From: Bacteroidota bacterium
GTDB lineage: Bacteria > Bacteroidota > Bacteroidia > Chitinophagales > Chitinophagaceae
DNA: 64,000 bases
Assembly (NCBI GenBank): GCA_018266455.1
Contig: JAFEAJ010000012.1
Coordinates: 24,176 to 88,175 of the forward strand
Direction of reading: 5' to 3'
Part shown: positions 35,554 through 42,633 of the stretch, one piece after another
Layout of the letters: every line of letters begins with the position of its first letter
How positions within the stretch are numbered: position 1 is the first letter of the stretch
Position numbers and translations under genes: made by a program
Notes under the pieces: model-generated
What the model was told of the DNA's origin: nothing
What the model saw: only the letters and a program-made list of their open reading frames with translations
Database searches by the model: none

Positions 35554-35588
35554 CAAATGTAAAATAAAGAAATTTTTTATTTAACAAA
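35554..35588 (-). promoter_or_regulatory. Promoter of the small helical protein gene
   Basis: Minus-strand TTTG at 35588-35585, a 23-base spacer, then TACATTTG at 35561-35554; both match the -33/-7 consensus. The start at 35523 is about 30 bases downstream. Confidence 0.55.
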
Positions 35589-35652
35589 CCTGACAAGAAT
35601 CATTATTTAATACGGCATTGCTTTCACCTCGGCAATACGGCTCAAACATGAT

Positions 35653-35660
35653 TAACTTTG
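35653..35660 (+). promoter_or_regulatory. -7 element for the DUF1572 gene
   Basis: TAACTTTG fits TAnnTTTG, 17 bases before the ATG at 35678; short leader predicted. No clear -33 TTG. Confidence 0.4.
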
Positions 35661-35677
35661 GGAATAAAAATTAATAT

Positions 35678-36256
35678 ATGCAGGAAGATTATATTACCAG
35701 TATCAAAAAACAATTTGCTTATTACAAAACCTTGGGCGAAAAAACATTTGAGCAGCTTTCTGAAGAACAACTTTCCTGGAAGTATAATGAAGAAAGCAAC
35801 AGCATTGCTGCCATTGTAAAGCATCTTTGCGGGAATATGCTTTCTCGATGGACGAATTTCCTTACAACCGATGGCGAGAAAGAGTGGCGCAACAGGGAGG
35901 CAGAATTTGAAAACGACATTAAAAACAGGGAGGAACTGTTGAACAAATGGAATGAAGGGTGGGATTGCCTTTTCCATGCGCTGGATGCATTGGCCCCAAA
36001 CGATCTTGAAAAAATTATTTTCATTCGCAATGAAGGGCATACGGTTGCGGAAGCCATCAGCAGGCAACTGGCACATTACCCTTACCATGTGGGGCAGATT
36101 GTTTTTGCCGGCAAAATGCTTTGTGGCAAACAATGGAAATCCTTATCTATCCCTATTGGGGGATCAAAAAAATATAATGCAGAAAAATTTTCGCTGCCAA
36201 AAGAAAGAAGGCATTTTACCGACACCATGCCAGGTAATGGCATTAATAAAGAATAG
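35678..36256 (+). CDS. DUF1572 / DinB-fold protein
   Basis: 192 residues matching the DUF1572 family, a branch of the DinB four-helix-bundle superfamily of possible metal- and thiol-dependent enzymes. Characteristic pieces: YITSIKKQFAYYKTLGEKTFEQL, NSIAAIVKHLCGNMLSRWTNFLTTDGEK, and HTVAEAISRQLAHYPYHVGQIVFAGKML; histidines at the ends of helices (H49, H119-H137 region) are those that bind metal in relatives. Cytoplasmic, since no signal peptide is present. A second DinB-fold gene, exported by Tat, follows 257 bases downstream. Confidence 0.88.
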   Translation: MQEDYITSIKKQFAYYKTLGEKTFEQLSEEQLSWKYNEESNSIAAIVKHLCGNMLSRWTNFLTTDGEKEWRNREAEFENDIKNREELLNKWNEGWDCLFHALDALAPNDLEKIIFIRNEGHTVAEAISRQLAHYPYHVGQIVFAGKMLCGKQWKSLSIPIGGSKKYNAEKFSLPKERRHFTDTMPGNGINKE

Positions 36257-36513
36257 CACGGCAATATTGCACAATCAGTACCATCTGCCACAGATAAAAA
36301 AGATTTATTTTAAAAACCTGCCGGCATGTAAACGAATGCTCTTGATCATAACCGCAATAAAACAACGATCCCCTCATGCCAGGCGGCTGCATTTCCAACT
36401 TTCATTTCGTTATTAGCACATTTTAATTCTTTGTAAGAAGGTCAAAATAATATAGCTTCATGTACAATCTCCAAAACAATTTTTTTTCATTATTCAACAA
36501 AAAATAATTGTTT

Positions 36514-37176
36514 ATGAAAATAGACCATCACAATAGCAGGCGGCAATTTCTCCAAAGCGCTACAATGGCAGCTTTCTGTGCAGGAACAGCCACTATTTTG
36601 CCTTTCAGCAGTTTCAGCAACACGTTTCTTCCCGGCGAGGGAGACATCAATATCATTCGCCCGTTAGAAGGATACTCCCCGCAAATTGGGCTATTTGTTT
36701 CCATGATGAACTGGATGAGGGATAGCGTCATCAGGAACGTGAAGGGGCTTAGCCAAACTGACCTTGATTTTTTGATGGACCCCAAAGCCAATACCATCGG
36801 GGCCTTGCTCATGCACCTTGCCGCAACAGACACGATTTACCAGGACCTCACTTTTTTTAAACTGGGAGACTTCAGCGAAGAGAATAAAAAAAGATTTGGC
36901 GTTGCCATGGAGCTTGGCGAGGAAGCCAGGAAACAAATCAAAGGGAATGATCTTGATTACTATTTATCAACCCTCAAAGAAACAAGGGAAAAAACTCTGG
37001 CTGAATTTAAGAAAAGAGATGACAAATGGTTCCAGGAAGTTGACCCTCATTTTTTTGGCAACCTGCCGACCAATAATTTCTGCAAATGGTTCCATGTGTG
37101 CGAACATGAAGCCAACCACCGTGGGCAGATTGCCCTGATAAGGAAAAGGATCCCCGGGAAAGAAAGCAAAGAATGA
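36514..37176 (+). CDS. Tat-exported DinB-fold protein
   Basis: 220 residues from the ATG at 36514. The N-terminus is a twin-arginine signal (SRRQFLQSATMAAFCAGTATIL), so the folded, probably metallated protein should be exported. The mature domain is a DinB-like four-helix bundle: LFVSMMNWMRDSVIRNVKGLSQTDLDFLMDPKANTIGALLMHLAATDTIYQ and, near the C-terminus, WFHVCEHEANHRGQIALIRKRI, providing the H ... H ... H set typical of metal-binding members. Substrate unknown. Ends ten bases before the convergent histidine kinase gene, with no obvious terminator between. Confidence 0.86.
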   Translation: MKIDHHNSRRQFLQSATMAAFCAGTATILPFSSFSNTFLPGEGDINIIRPLEGYSPQIGLFVSMMNWMRDSVIRNVKGLSQTDLDFLMDPKANTIGALLMHLAATDTIYQDLTFFKLGDFSEENKKRFGVAMELGEEARKQIKGNDLDYYLSTLKETREKTLAEFKKRDDKWFQEVDPHFFGNLPTNNFCKWFHVCEHEANHRGQIALIRKRIPGKESKE

Positions 37177-37186
37177 TGCCTGGAAA

Positions 37187-38533
37187 TTAAAAATGAAGCA
37201 AAAAAATCGTTCCTTCGCCCGGGGTAGATTGGGCCTGAATGCTTCCCCGGTGAAGCAACATGATTTGTTTACATAAACTCAGGCCAATACCACTGCCGGT
37301 TTTTCTTGTGCTGAAAAAAGGCACAAAAATCTTATCCATCAGTTCCGGCGGAATGCCAGCACCATTATCGCTTACTTTGATCAGGGTTTTATTGTTTTTG
37401 GAAATAGCCGCGCTCAAAATGATATGCGGGGCGGGCTTATCTTTTACCGCTTCCACTGCATTCACAATAAGGTTGATCAGCACCTGTTCCACCAAACTCG
37501 GGTCAGCTTCCATGGTAATGTCCGGGTTTTTCAGCACAACTTCTATCTTAATGTTTTTTTGTTCCAGGGTAGGCTGCATCAACTGGTGAATATTTTCAAA
37601 TAAATCTTGCACATAAACCTTCTTTACATTGGGAGCTGAAATCTTATTCAGGTTCCGGTACGTTTCTGCAAATTTCAGCAGGCCTTCGCTTCTTCTTCTG
37701 ATGGTTTCGATCCCAAGCACCAGGTCTTCGATGGCAGCAGGTTGTTCGGGCAGTTGAGCAACCGAATTCTGCAAGCGATGAAGCATGGTATCAGCAAGCG
37801 ATGAAATGGGGGCAATGGAATTCATGATCTCATGCGTCATCACGCTCAACAATTTCTGCCATGCTTTTGCCTCTGTTTCATCGAGGGCTTCATCTACATT
37901 TTGAAAAGCCACCAGTTTATAAACAATATTTCCAGTTTGAAAAGCTGTTGCCGAGATGAGCACTTTAAAAATACCACCATCCCTGGCAACAGGCACCACC
38001 CTGTGTTGGCCCGGCCTTAACGCCAACACTTCTTTATAAAGCACTGCATCGCGCTTTTCAAGCGAATGAATGGTTTTAAGATAAGGGATGCCCAACATCT
38101 GCTTGAACGATTCATTCATCCATCCGATATGCCCGCTTTCATATTCAAAGGAAAGGATGCCCGTATCTACCAGTTCAAGAATTTTTTGGAGATACTGGTA
38201 TTGGGTTTCTTTCTCCCTGCTGATGTCCTTAAAAGTAGTATTGATCTCGTTGAAACCCTTTCGCAAAGGCTGAAGTTCGACAGGGGCACGTTTTACATCG
38301 AAGTACCTTGAGAAATCGCGATAATGAACAGATTCAACAAACTGCTGCACTTCATCCTGCGCTTTTTTGTTGAACCGGTAAAAATCCATCAGCTGCACAA
38401 TAATGACAGGGGCTAATATAATCATGTACATATACCAGCCTTTCACAACAATAACGGCAGCTGCAGTAATGGCAATAAATAAAAAAACCACCCTGATGAG
38501 TAACCGTAAATAATGGAAGCGCTCAAATATCAT
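37187..38533 (-). CDS. NtrY/NtrB-type sensor histidine kinase
   Basis: 448 residues. Two membrane helices close to the N-terminus (about 8-30 and 33-50) with almost no periplasmic loop, so it probably senses a cytoplasmic or membrane signal. A linker and PAS-like domain follow (ILELVDTGILSFEYESGHIGWMN), then the dimerisation domain with H234 in VMTHEIMNSIAPI and an HATPase domain with NLIVNAVEAV, DNGAGIP and GSGIGLSLCKQI. Its start overlaps the last 11 bases of the upstream sigma-54 regulator gene, so the pair is translationally coupled and forms one two-component system. Confidence 0.94.
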   Translation of the reverse strand: MIFERFHYLRLLIRVVFLFIAITAAAVIVVKGWYMYMIILAPVIIVQLMDFYRFNKKAQDEVQQFVESVHYRDFSRYFDVKRAPVELQPLRKGFNEINTTFKDISREKETQYQYLQKILELVDTGILSFEYESGHIGWMNESFKQMLGIPYLKTIHSLEKRDAVLYKEVLALRPGQHRVVPVARDGGIFKVLISATAFQTGNIVYKLVAFQNVDEALDETEAKAWQKLLSVMTHEIMNSIAPISSLADTMLHRLQNSVAQLPEQPAAIEDLVLGIETIRRRSEGLLKFAETYRNLNKISAPNVKKVYVQDLFENIHQLMQPTLEQKNIKIEVVLKNPDITMEADPSLVEQVLINLIVNAVEAVKDKPAPHIILSAAISKNNKTLIKVSDNGAGIPPELMDKIFVPFFSTRKTGSGIGLSLCKQIMLLHRGSIQAQSTPGEGTIFLLHF

Positions 38534-39884
38534 ATTTGTTCAGCCGGCGATACAAGGCAGTCCGCGTGAGCCCGAGCTCTTTTGCAGCTTTGCTGATATT
38601 GCCATTGTGTTTTTCAATAACCTTTAAAATGGTGTTCTTTTCTACCTGGCTTAAATTGAATTCAACAGGTTCATCCAGTACTTGTTCCGGCGACTCGATG
38701 GGCGAAAAAATCAAATCGCTTGCATGCAGCACATCGTTTTCAGCCATAATGACCGCGCGCTCTATGGTATACTGCAGTTCCCGCACATTCCCGGGATAAT
38801 GATAACTGCGCAATTTCTCGAACGCACCGGCATCAAAACGATCGGCGCTTTTCATGTACTTTTTTGCATAGATGCTGAGAAAATGTTTCGCCAGCAGCTC
38901 AACGTCGCTGCCTCGCTTGCGCAATGGCGGAACGATGATTTCAACAGTGTTGATGCGGTAGACCAGGTCCTTGCGGAAACGGTTTTCGTTAGCCAGCTCA
39001 CTTAAAGGAATATTCGTAGCGCATACCAGCCGGATGTCGATTGGTATCGGCTGGTTGGTGCCGATGCGCGTGATCTTCCTGTTCTGCAATACTGATAATA
39101 GCTTGGCCTGCTGGTGTAGCGAAATATTCCCGATCTCATCCAGGAAAAGTGTGCCGCCCGAGGCTGTTTCAAAAAGCCCTACCCTGTCTTCCCTCGCATC
39201 GGTAAATGCCCCTTTTTTGTGGCCGAACAATTCGCTTTCGAATAAAGTTTCGGTGAGCGCACCCACATCTACTTTAATAAAAGGCTTATCTGCCCGGAGC
39301 GAATGCTGATGGACAGCTTTCGCGATCAGGTCTTTCCCGGTGCCGTTTTCGCCCAATAATAAAATATTCGCATCGGTTGGCGCAACTTTTTCAATTTTAT
39401 AAAAAATTTGCTGCATGGCTTCTGATTCGCCCATCAGTTCAGAGCCAATGATGGAATCAGCCGCGCCCACATACATCATTGGTGTCTTGTTGCTTTCTTT
39501 TTTTCTCAAAGCATCTTTTATGGTGCTGATCAGTTTTTCATTGTGCCACGGCTTTACTACAAAATCAGTAGCTCCTTCTTTTAATGAGCGCACAGCAAGA
39601 TCAATATCGCCATAGGCCGTGATCATGATCACGGCTGCATTGCTTCGAAGCTCTTTGAGTTTTTTGAGCCAAAACAAGCCTTCGTTGCCCGTATTGATGC
39701 TGCTGTTAAAATTCATATCCAGCAAGATGATGTCAAAAGATTGTTTTGCCAACAGCGACCGGATGTTCTCCGGGTTTTTTTCAACCACTACTGCAGCAGT
39801 TTCCGTTTTTAGGAGCAGGCGCACCGCGGTCAGCACATCCATGTCATCATCTACCACCAATACCGATGCATTTTTCAGGTTCAT
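38523..39884 (-). CDS. Sigma-54-dependent NtrC-family response regulator
   Basis: 453 residues from the ATG at 39884 (an in-frame TTG lies three codons earlier). Receiver with DDD at 12-14 and phospho-acceptor D56; AAA+ domain (about 140-370) with Walker A LLLGENGTGKDL, Walker B GGTLFLDEIG and the sigma-54-contact loop reading GAFTDA instead of GAFTGA; C-terminal Fis-type helix-turn-helix (about 405-453, NISKAAKELGLTRTALYRRL). Co-transcribed and overlapping with the NtrY-type kinase. It is divergent from the adaptor/ATPase/permease train, a classical arrangement in which such a regulator controls the transporter genes across the shared intergenic region. Confidence 0.95.
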   Translation of the reverse strand: MNLKNASVLVVDDDMDVLTAVRLLLKTETAAVVVEKNPENIRSLLAKQSFDIILLDMNFNSSINTGNEGLFWLKKLKELRSNAAVIMITAYGDIDLAVRSLKEGATDFVVKPWHNEKLISTIKDALRKKESNKTPMMYVGAADSIIGSELMGESEAMQQIFYKIEKVAPTDANILLLGENGTGKDLIAKAVHQHSLRADKPFIKVDVGALTETLFESELFGHKKGAFTDAREDRVGLFETASGGTLFLDEIGNISLHQQAKLLSVLQNRKITRIGTNQPIPIDIRLVCATNIPLSELANENRFRKDLVYRINTVEIIVPPLRKRGSDVELLAKHFLSIYAKKYMKSADRFDAGAFEKLRSYHYPGNVRELQYTIERAVIMAENDVLHASDLIFSPIESPEQVLDEPVEFNLSQVEKNTILKVIEKHNGNISKAAKELGLTRTALYRRLNKYDI

Positions 39885-39927
39885 GTGTAACAATTAAAAT
39901 ATTTTGATCGTCCAATGCAACAATTAC

Positions 39928-39962
39928 TGCCACAAGTTTACCTTAAATATAAAGTTGTGGCA
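39928..39962. promoter_or_regulatory. Inverted repeat, candidate activator binding site
   Basis: TGCCACAA (39928-39935) and TTGTGGCA (39955-39962) are exact inverted repeats 19 bases apart, with similarity continuing outward (CAATTAC / ATTAATT). About 235 bases upstream of the adaptor start and just upstream of the regulator gene, it is well placed as an enhancer for the adjacent NtrC-type activator. The link to the regulator is inferred. Confidence 0.45.
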
Positions 39963-40141
39963 ATTAATTTTTTAGGCTTTTTCTCAAGACATAAACTGTA
40001 TCAAAACCGTACACTTTATGTATCGGTAACGAACAGCTTCGTATGTTGAAAGTAATTAATAAACTGGAAATCATTAAACTGGAAACTGGCATGTGATTGA
40101 CTATAAAGCAATGAACTTTTTTTGTAGTGTAGTAGAGAACG

Positions 40142-40171
40142 CCACCTGGTATTTTAATGCCGGGTGGTTTT
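40142..40171 (+). terminator. Terminator-like hairpin in the adaptor leader
   Basis: CCACC (40142-40146) pairs with GGTGG (40163-40167) and inner bases continue the stem (GGTAT / ATGCC), followed by TTTT. It lies 27 bases before the adaptor start codon, downstream of any promoter for that operon, so it could attenuate the operon or end a short leader RNA. Confidence 0.5.
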
Positions 40172-40197
40172 AACGCTAAACGTAAACAACAGTTTTC

Positions 40198-41457
40198 ATG
40201 GTAGACAGAATTATAGAAAAGAAAAAATGGTCAACAAAAAGGGTGCTCACCATTGTGGGCATAGCCGCATTAGTGGCATTGATAGGCGCCAGTTATTATT
40301 ATACAAAAGGCCCGTCAAAACTAAGCGTGGACATGGAGCGCCTCACCATTAGCGAAGTGAAGAAAGGTGCTTTCCAGGAAAACATCCCGGTAAATGGCGT
40401 GGTGATGCCGTTAACGACCATTTACTTAGATGCGACAGAAGGCGGCCGGGTGGAGGAAAGGTATGTGGAAGATGGCGCTATTATGAAAAAAGGCCAGCCA
40501 ATTTTGAGGCTATCGAACACCGACCTGCTGATGAACATGATGTCGCAACAAAACACGGTATATAATACGCTCACCCAGATGCAGATCAACCACAACAATG
40601 CCATGCAGAACACCGTGACCAAGCAAACGCAAATGGCTGATGTGGAAAGCCTGTTCAAAGAAGCGGAGCGCATTTATAACCTCGACAGGAAACTATATGC
40701 CGAAAAAGTAATCGGCTTGCAGGAATATCAAAAAGCAGTCAATGATTACAACTACTACCTGAGCAAAAAAAACCTCACCGAGCAGATCTTGCAACAGGAC
40801 TCTGTTTCACGGGCCCAACAGGAGGCGCAGGACAAGCGTTCGTACCAGGGCTCACAGGAAGCACTGACCATAATGCAACAAAAAGTAGGCGACCTTATTG
40901 TGAAAGCGCCTATTGACGGCCAGCTCACTTCCCTTGATGCAGAAATAGGGCAAAACAAAACACAGGGCCAGCGCCTTGGGCAAATTGATGTGCTGGGCGG
41001 GTTTAAAGTAAGGGTGGATATTGATGAACATTATATCTCGCGCATATACACAGGGCTCACGGGCACATTCACGTTTGCTGACAGCAGCTATAAATTAAAA
41101 ATTTTCAAAGTCTTCACCCAAGTCACCGGCGGCAAATTCCAGGTGGACATGAGTTTTGTAGGCAAAGTGCCAAAAGGCATCCGCCGCGGCCAAACTTTAC
41201 AGATCACGCTTGCTTTAAGCGATGAAAGACAGGCATTGCTTGTGCCTAGAGGAGGCTTCTATCAGCAAACAGGTGGCAACTGGATCTTCAAAGTAAGTGC
41301 CGATGGCAAAACTGCGTACCGGGCCGATATTCAACTGGGCAACCAGAACATAGATTATTATGAAGTGCTGCAGGGGCTAAAAGAAGGCGATAAAGTGGTT
41401 ACCTCAGGCTATGACACCTATGGCAACATGCAGGAACTGGTGCTGAAAAAAGATTAA
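40198..41457 (+). CDS. HlyD/MacA-type periplasmic adaptor subunit
   Basis: 419 residues. One N-terminal membrane helix (about 16-35), no lipobox. The barrel-sandwich (lipoyl-like) halves (GGRVEERYVEDGAIMKKGQPILRL and DLIVKAPIDGQLTSLDAEIGQ) flank a long helical hairpin (about 105-225), followed by beta-barrel (VRVDIDEHYISRIYTGLTGTFTF) and membrane-proximal domains, ending GDKVVTSGYDTYGNMQELVLK. This is the MacA-like adaptor of tripartite MacB-type ABC systems. It is the first gene of the cluster that includes one ATPase and nine permeases. No TolC-like outer-membrane gene is in the window, so that partner must come from elsewhere if a tripartite pump is formed. Confidence 0.93.
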   Translation: MVDRIIEKKKWSTKRVLTIVGIAALVALIGASYYYTKGPSKLSVDMERLTISEVKKGAFQENIPVNGVVMPLTTIYLDATEGGRVEERYVEDGAIMKKGQPILRLSNTDLLMNMMSQQNTVYNTLTQMQINHNNAMQNTVTKQTQMADVESLFKEAERIYNLDRKLYAEKVIGLQEYQKAVNDYNYYLSKKNLTEQILQQDSVSRAQQEAQDKRSYQGSQEALTIMQQKVGDLIVKAPIDGQLTSLDAEIGQNKTQGQRLGQIDVLGGFKVRVDIDEHYISRIYTGLTGTFTFADSSYKLKIFKVFTQVTGGKFQVDMSFVGKVPKGIRRGQTLQITLALSDERQALLVPRGGFYQQTGGNWIFKVSADGKTAYRADIQLGNQNIDYYEVLQGLKEGDKVVTSGYDTYGNMQELVLKKD

Positions 41458-41481
41458 AATCTTTACAATAAAACAATTGGC

Positions 41482-41691
41482 ATGAAAAGTAAATCATTAT
41501 ATGCATTGACCATATTATTTTGCTTATGCATGTTCAGCGTCTCTTCAAAAGAGTGCGGGAAGGCTATTGATGGCAAAACACCAGCCGGGGCCGGGAAAAG
41601 AAAACCACCTGCAGGCAATCAAACTGAAGTTAAGGCCGAAGCCCAATCAGAGTTTTCTTTCCTGCACACTATTTTCTTTCAAACAACATAA
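41482..41691 (+). CDS. Small exported peptide, unknown
   Basis: 69 codons starting 24 bases after the adaptor stop, ending 42 bases before the ATPase gene, same strand. N-terminal hydrophobic segment (LYALTILFCLCMFSV) looks like a signal peptide, then a short polar, Lys/Pro/Gly-rich tail with one cysteine (KECGKA). No family recognised. Position between adaptor and ATPase, where related loci often carry a TolC-type gene, makes a degenerate remnant possible, but no TolC similarity is visible. Existence as a real protein is uncertain. Confidence 0.4.
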   Translation: MKSKSLYALTILFCLCMFSVSSKECGKAIDGKTPAGAGKRKPPAGNQTEVKAEAQSEFSFLHTIFFQTT

Positions 41692-41733
41692 CCAGTACAA
41701 AGGCTTCTTAAACATTTTTAAATAAAAAAAACA

Positions 41734-42411
41734 ATGATAAAAATTACCGAGCTCGAAAAAGTTTACCGCACAGAAGAAGTGGAAACAATTGCCCTGAACA
41801 AATTAACAATGGAAGTTAAAGACGGCGAATTTGTTGCAGTAATGGGGCCATCGGGCTGCGGCAAATCTACTTTATTGAACATCCTTGGGCTGCTGGACGA
41901 CCCTGACAATGGGAGTTTTATGTTCAATAATATTGAAGTGGCACATTTCAACGAGCGCAAGCGTGCCGACCTGCGCAAGCACAATATCGGTTTTGTGTTC
42001 CAGAGCTTCAACCTCATCGACGAACTGACGGTTTTTGAAAACGTGGAACTTCCCTTAATATATACCGGCGTAAAAGCGGCCGAAAGAAAAAAAAGAGTAG
42101 AAGAAGTGTTGGACAAAGTGCAGATCATGCACCGGCGCAACCATTACCCCCAACAACTTTCGGGCGGTCAGCAACAGCGTGTGGCCGTTGCCAGGGCCGT
42201 TGTTAACCACCCCAAATTGATATTAGCTGATGAGCCTACAGGAAACCTCGACTCACACAACGGCAATGAAGTAATGGAATTGCTGACAGAATTGAATGAA
42301 CAGGGCACAACCATCGTAATGGTCACGCACAGTGAACATGATGCCCGCTATAGCCACCGCATCATCAGGATGCTCGATGGGCAAACAGTTACAGAGAACG
42401 TACTTGTTTGA
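41734..42411 (+). CDS. ABC transporter ATP-binding protein (MacB/LolD type)
   Basis: 225 residues, a single nucleotide-binding domain: Walker A GPSGCGKS (38-45), Q-loop in FVFQSFNLIDELTVFENVELPL, signature LSGGQQQR (142-149), Walker B LILADEPTGNLDS (162 on) and H-loop MVTHSEHD. The family couples ATP hydrolysis to FtsX-type permeases that move lipoproteins, peptides or drugs, or transmit force across the membrane. It is the only ATPase in the cluster and is followed after 222 bases by the first of nine permease genes, so it presumably serves several of them. Confidence 0.97.
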   Translation: MIKITELEKVYRTEEVETIALNKLTMEVKDGEFVAVMGPSGCGKSTLLNILGLLDDPDNGSFMFNNIEVAHFNERKRADLRKHNIGFVFQSFNLIDELTVFENVELPLIYTGVKAAERKKRVEEVLDKVQIMHRRNHYPQQLSGGQQQRVAVARAVVNHPKLILADEPTGNLDSHNGNEVMELLTELNEQGTTIVMVTHSEHDARYSHRIIRMLDGQTVTENVLV

Positions 42412-42633
42412 ACCAGGCTTGGGCTTTTTAATTTTTCAAAATTCAGGACCCTGGAAAAGCTGTCAGGCCCGAAATTAATCAACCGGCCAAACAAATACTA
42501 CACTAAACAGAAGGCTTCCACAGAATGTTGAACACAGCATCTGTTATCACTGCCTTATTATGCCTGGTAACAAAAGCAATTATTGGAAACCTGCCTGTTG
42601 CGGCATTTCACAATTTTAAAAATTGAATAAAGC

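Larger units (their letters stand above)
39885..40197. other. Divergent control region of the permease cluster
   Basis: 313 bases between the NtrC-type regulator and the adaptor gene. It holds an inverted repeat (39928-39962) and a terminator-like hairpin (40142-40171). No TAnnTTTG match was found for the adaptor gene, in keeping with a sigma-54 promoter, although no clean -24/-12 site was identified. Confidence 0.5.

Noticed and set aside
40087..40102. TGGCATGTGATTGAC as a sigma-54 -24/-12 promoter for the adaptor operon
   Set aside because: The GG and the downstream TTG are one base too close for the strict spacing and the -12 GC is missing, so it is only suggestive. It is not listed as a feature.
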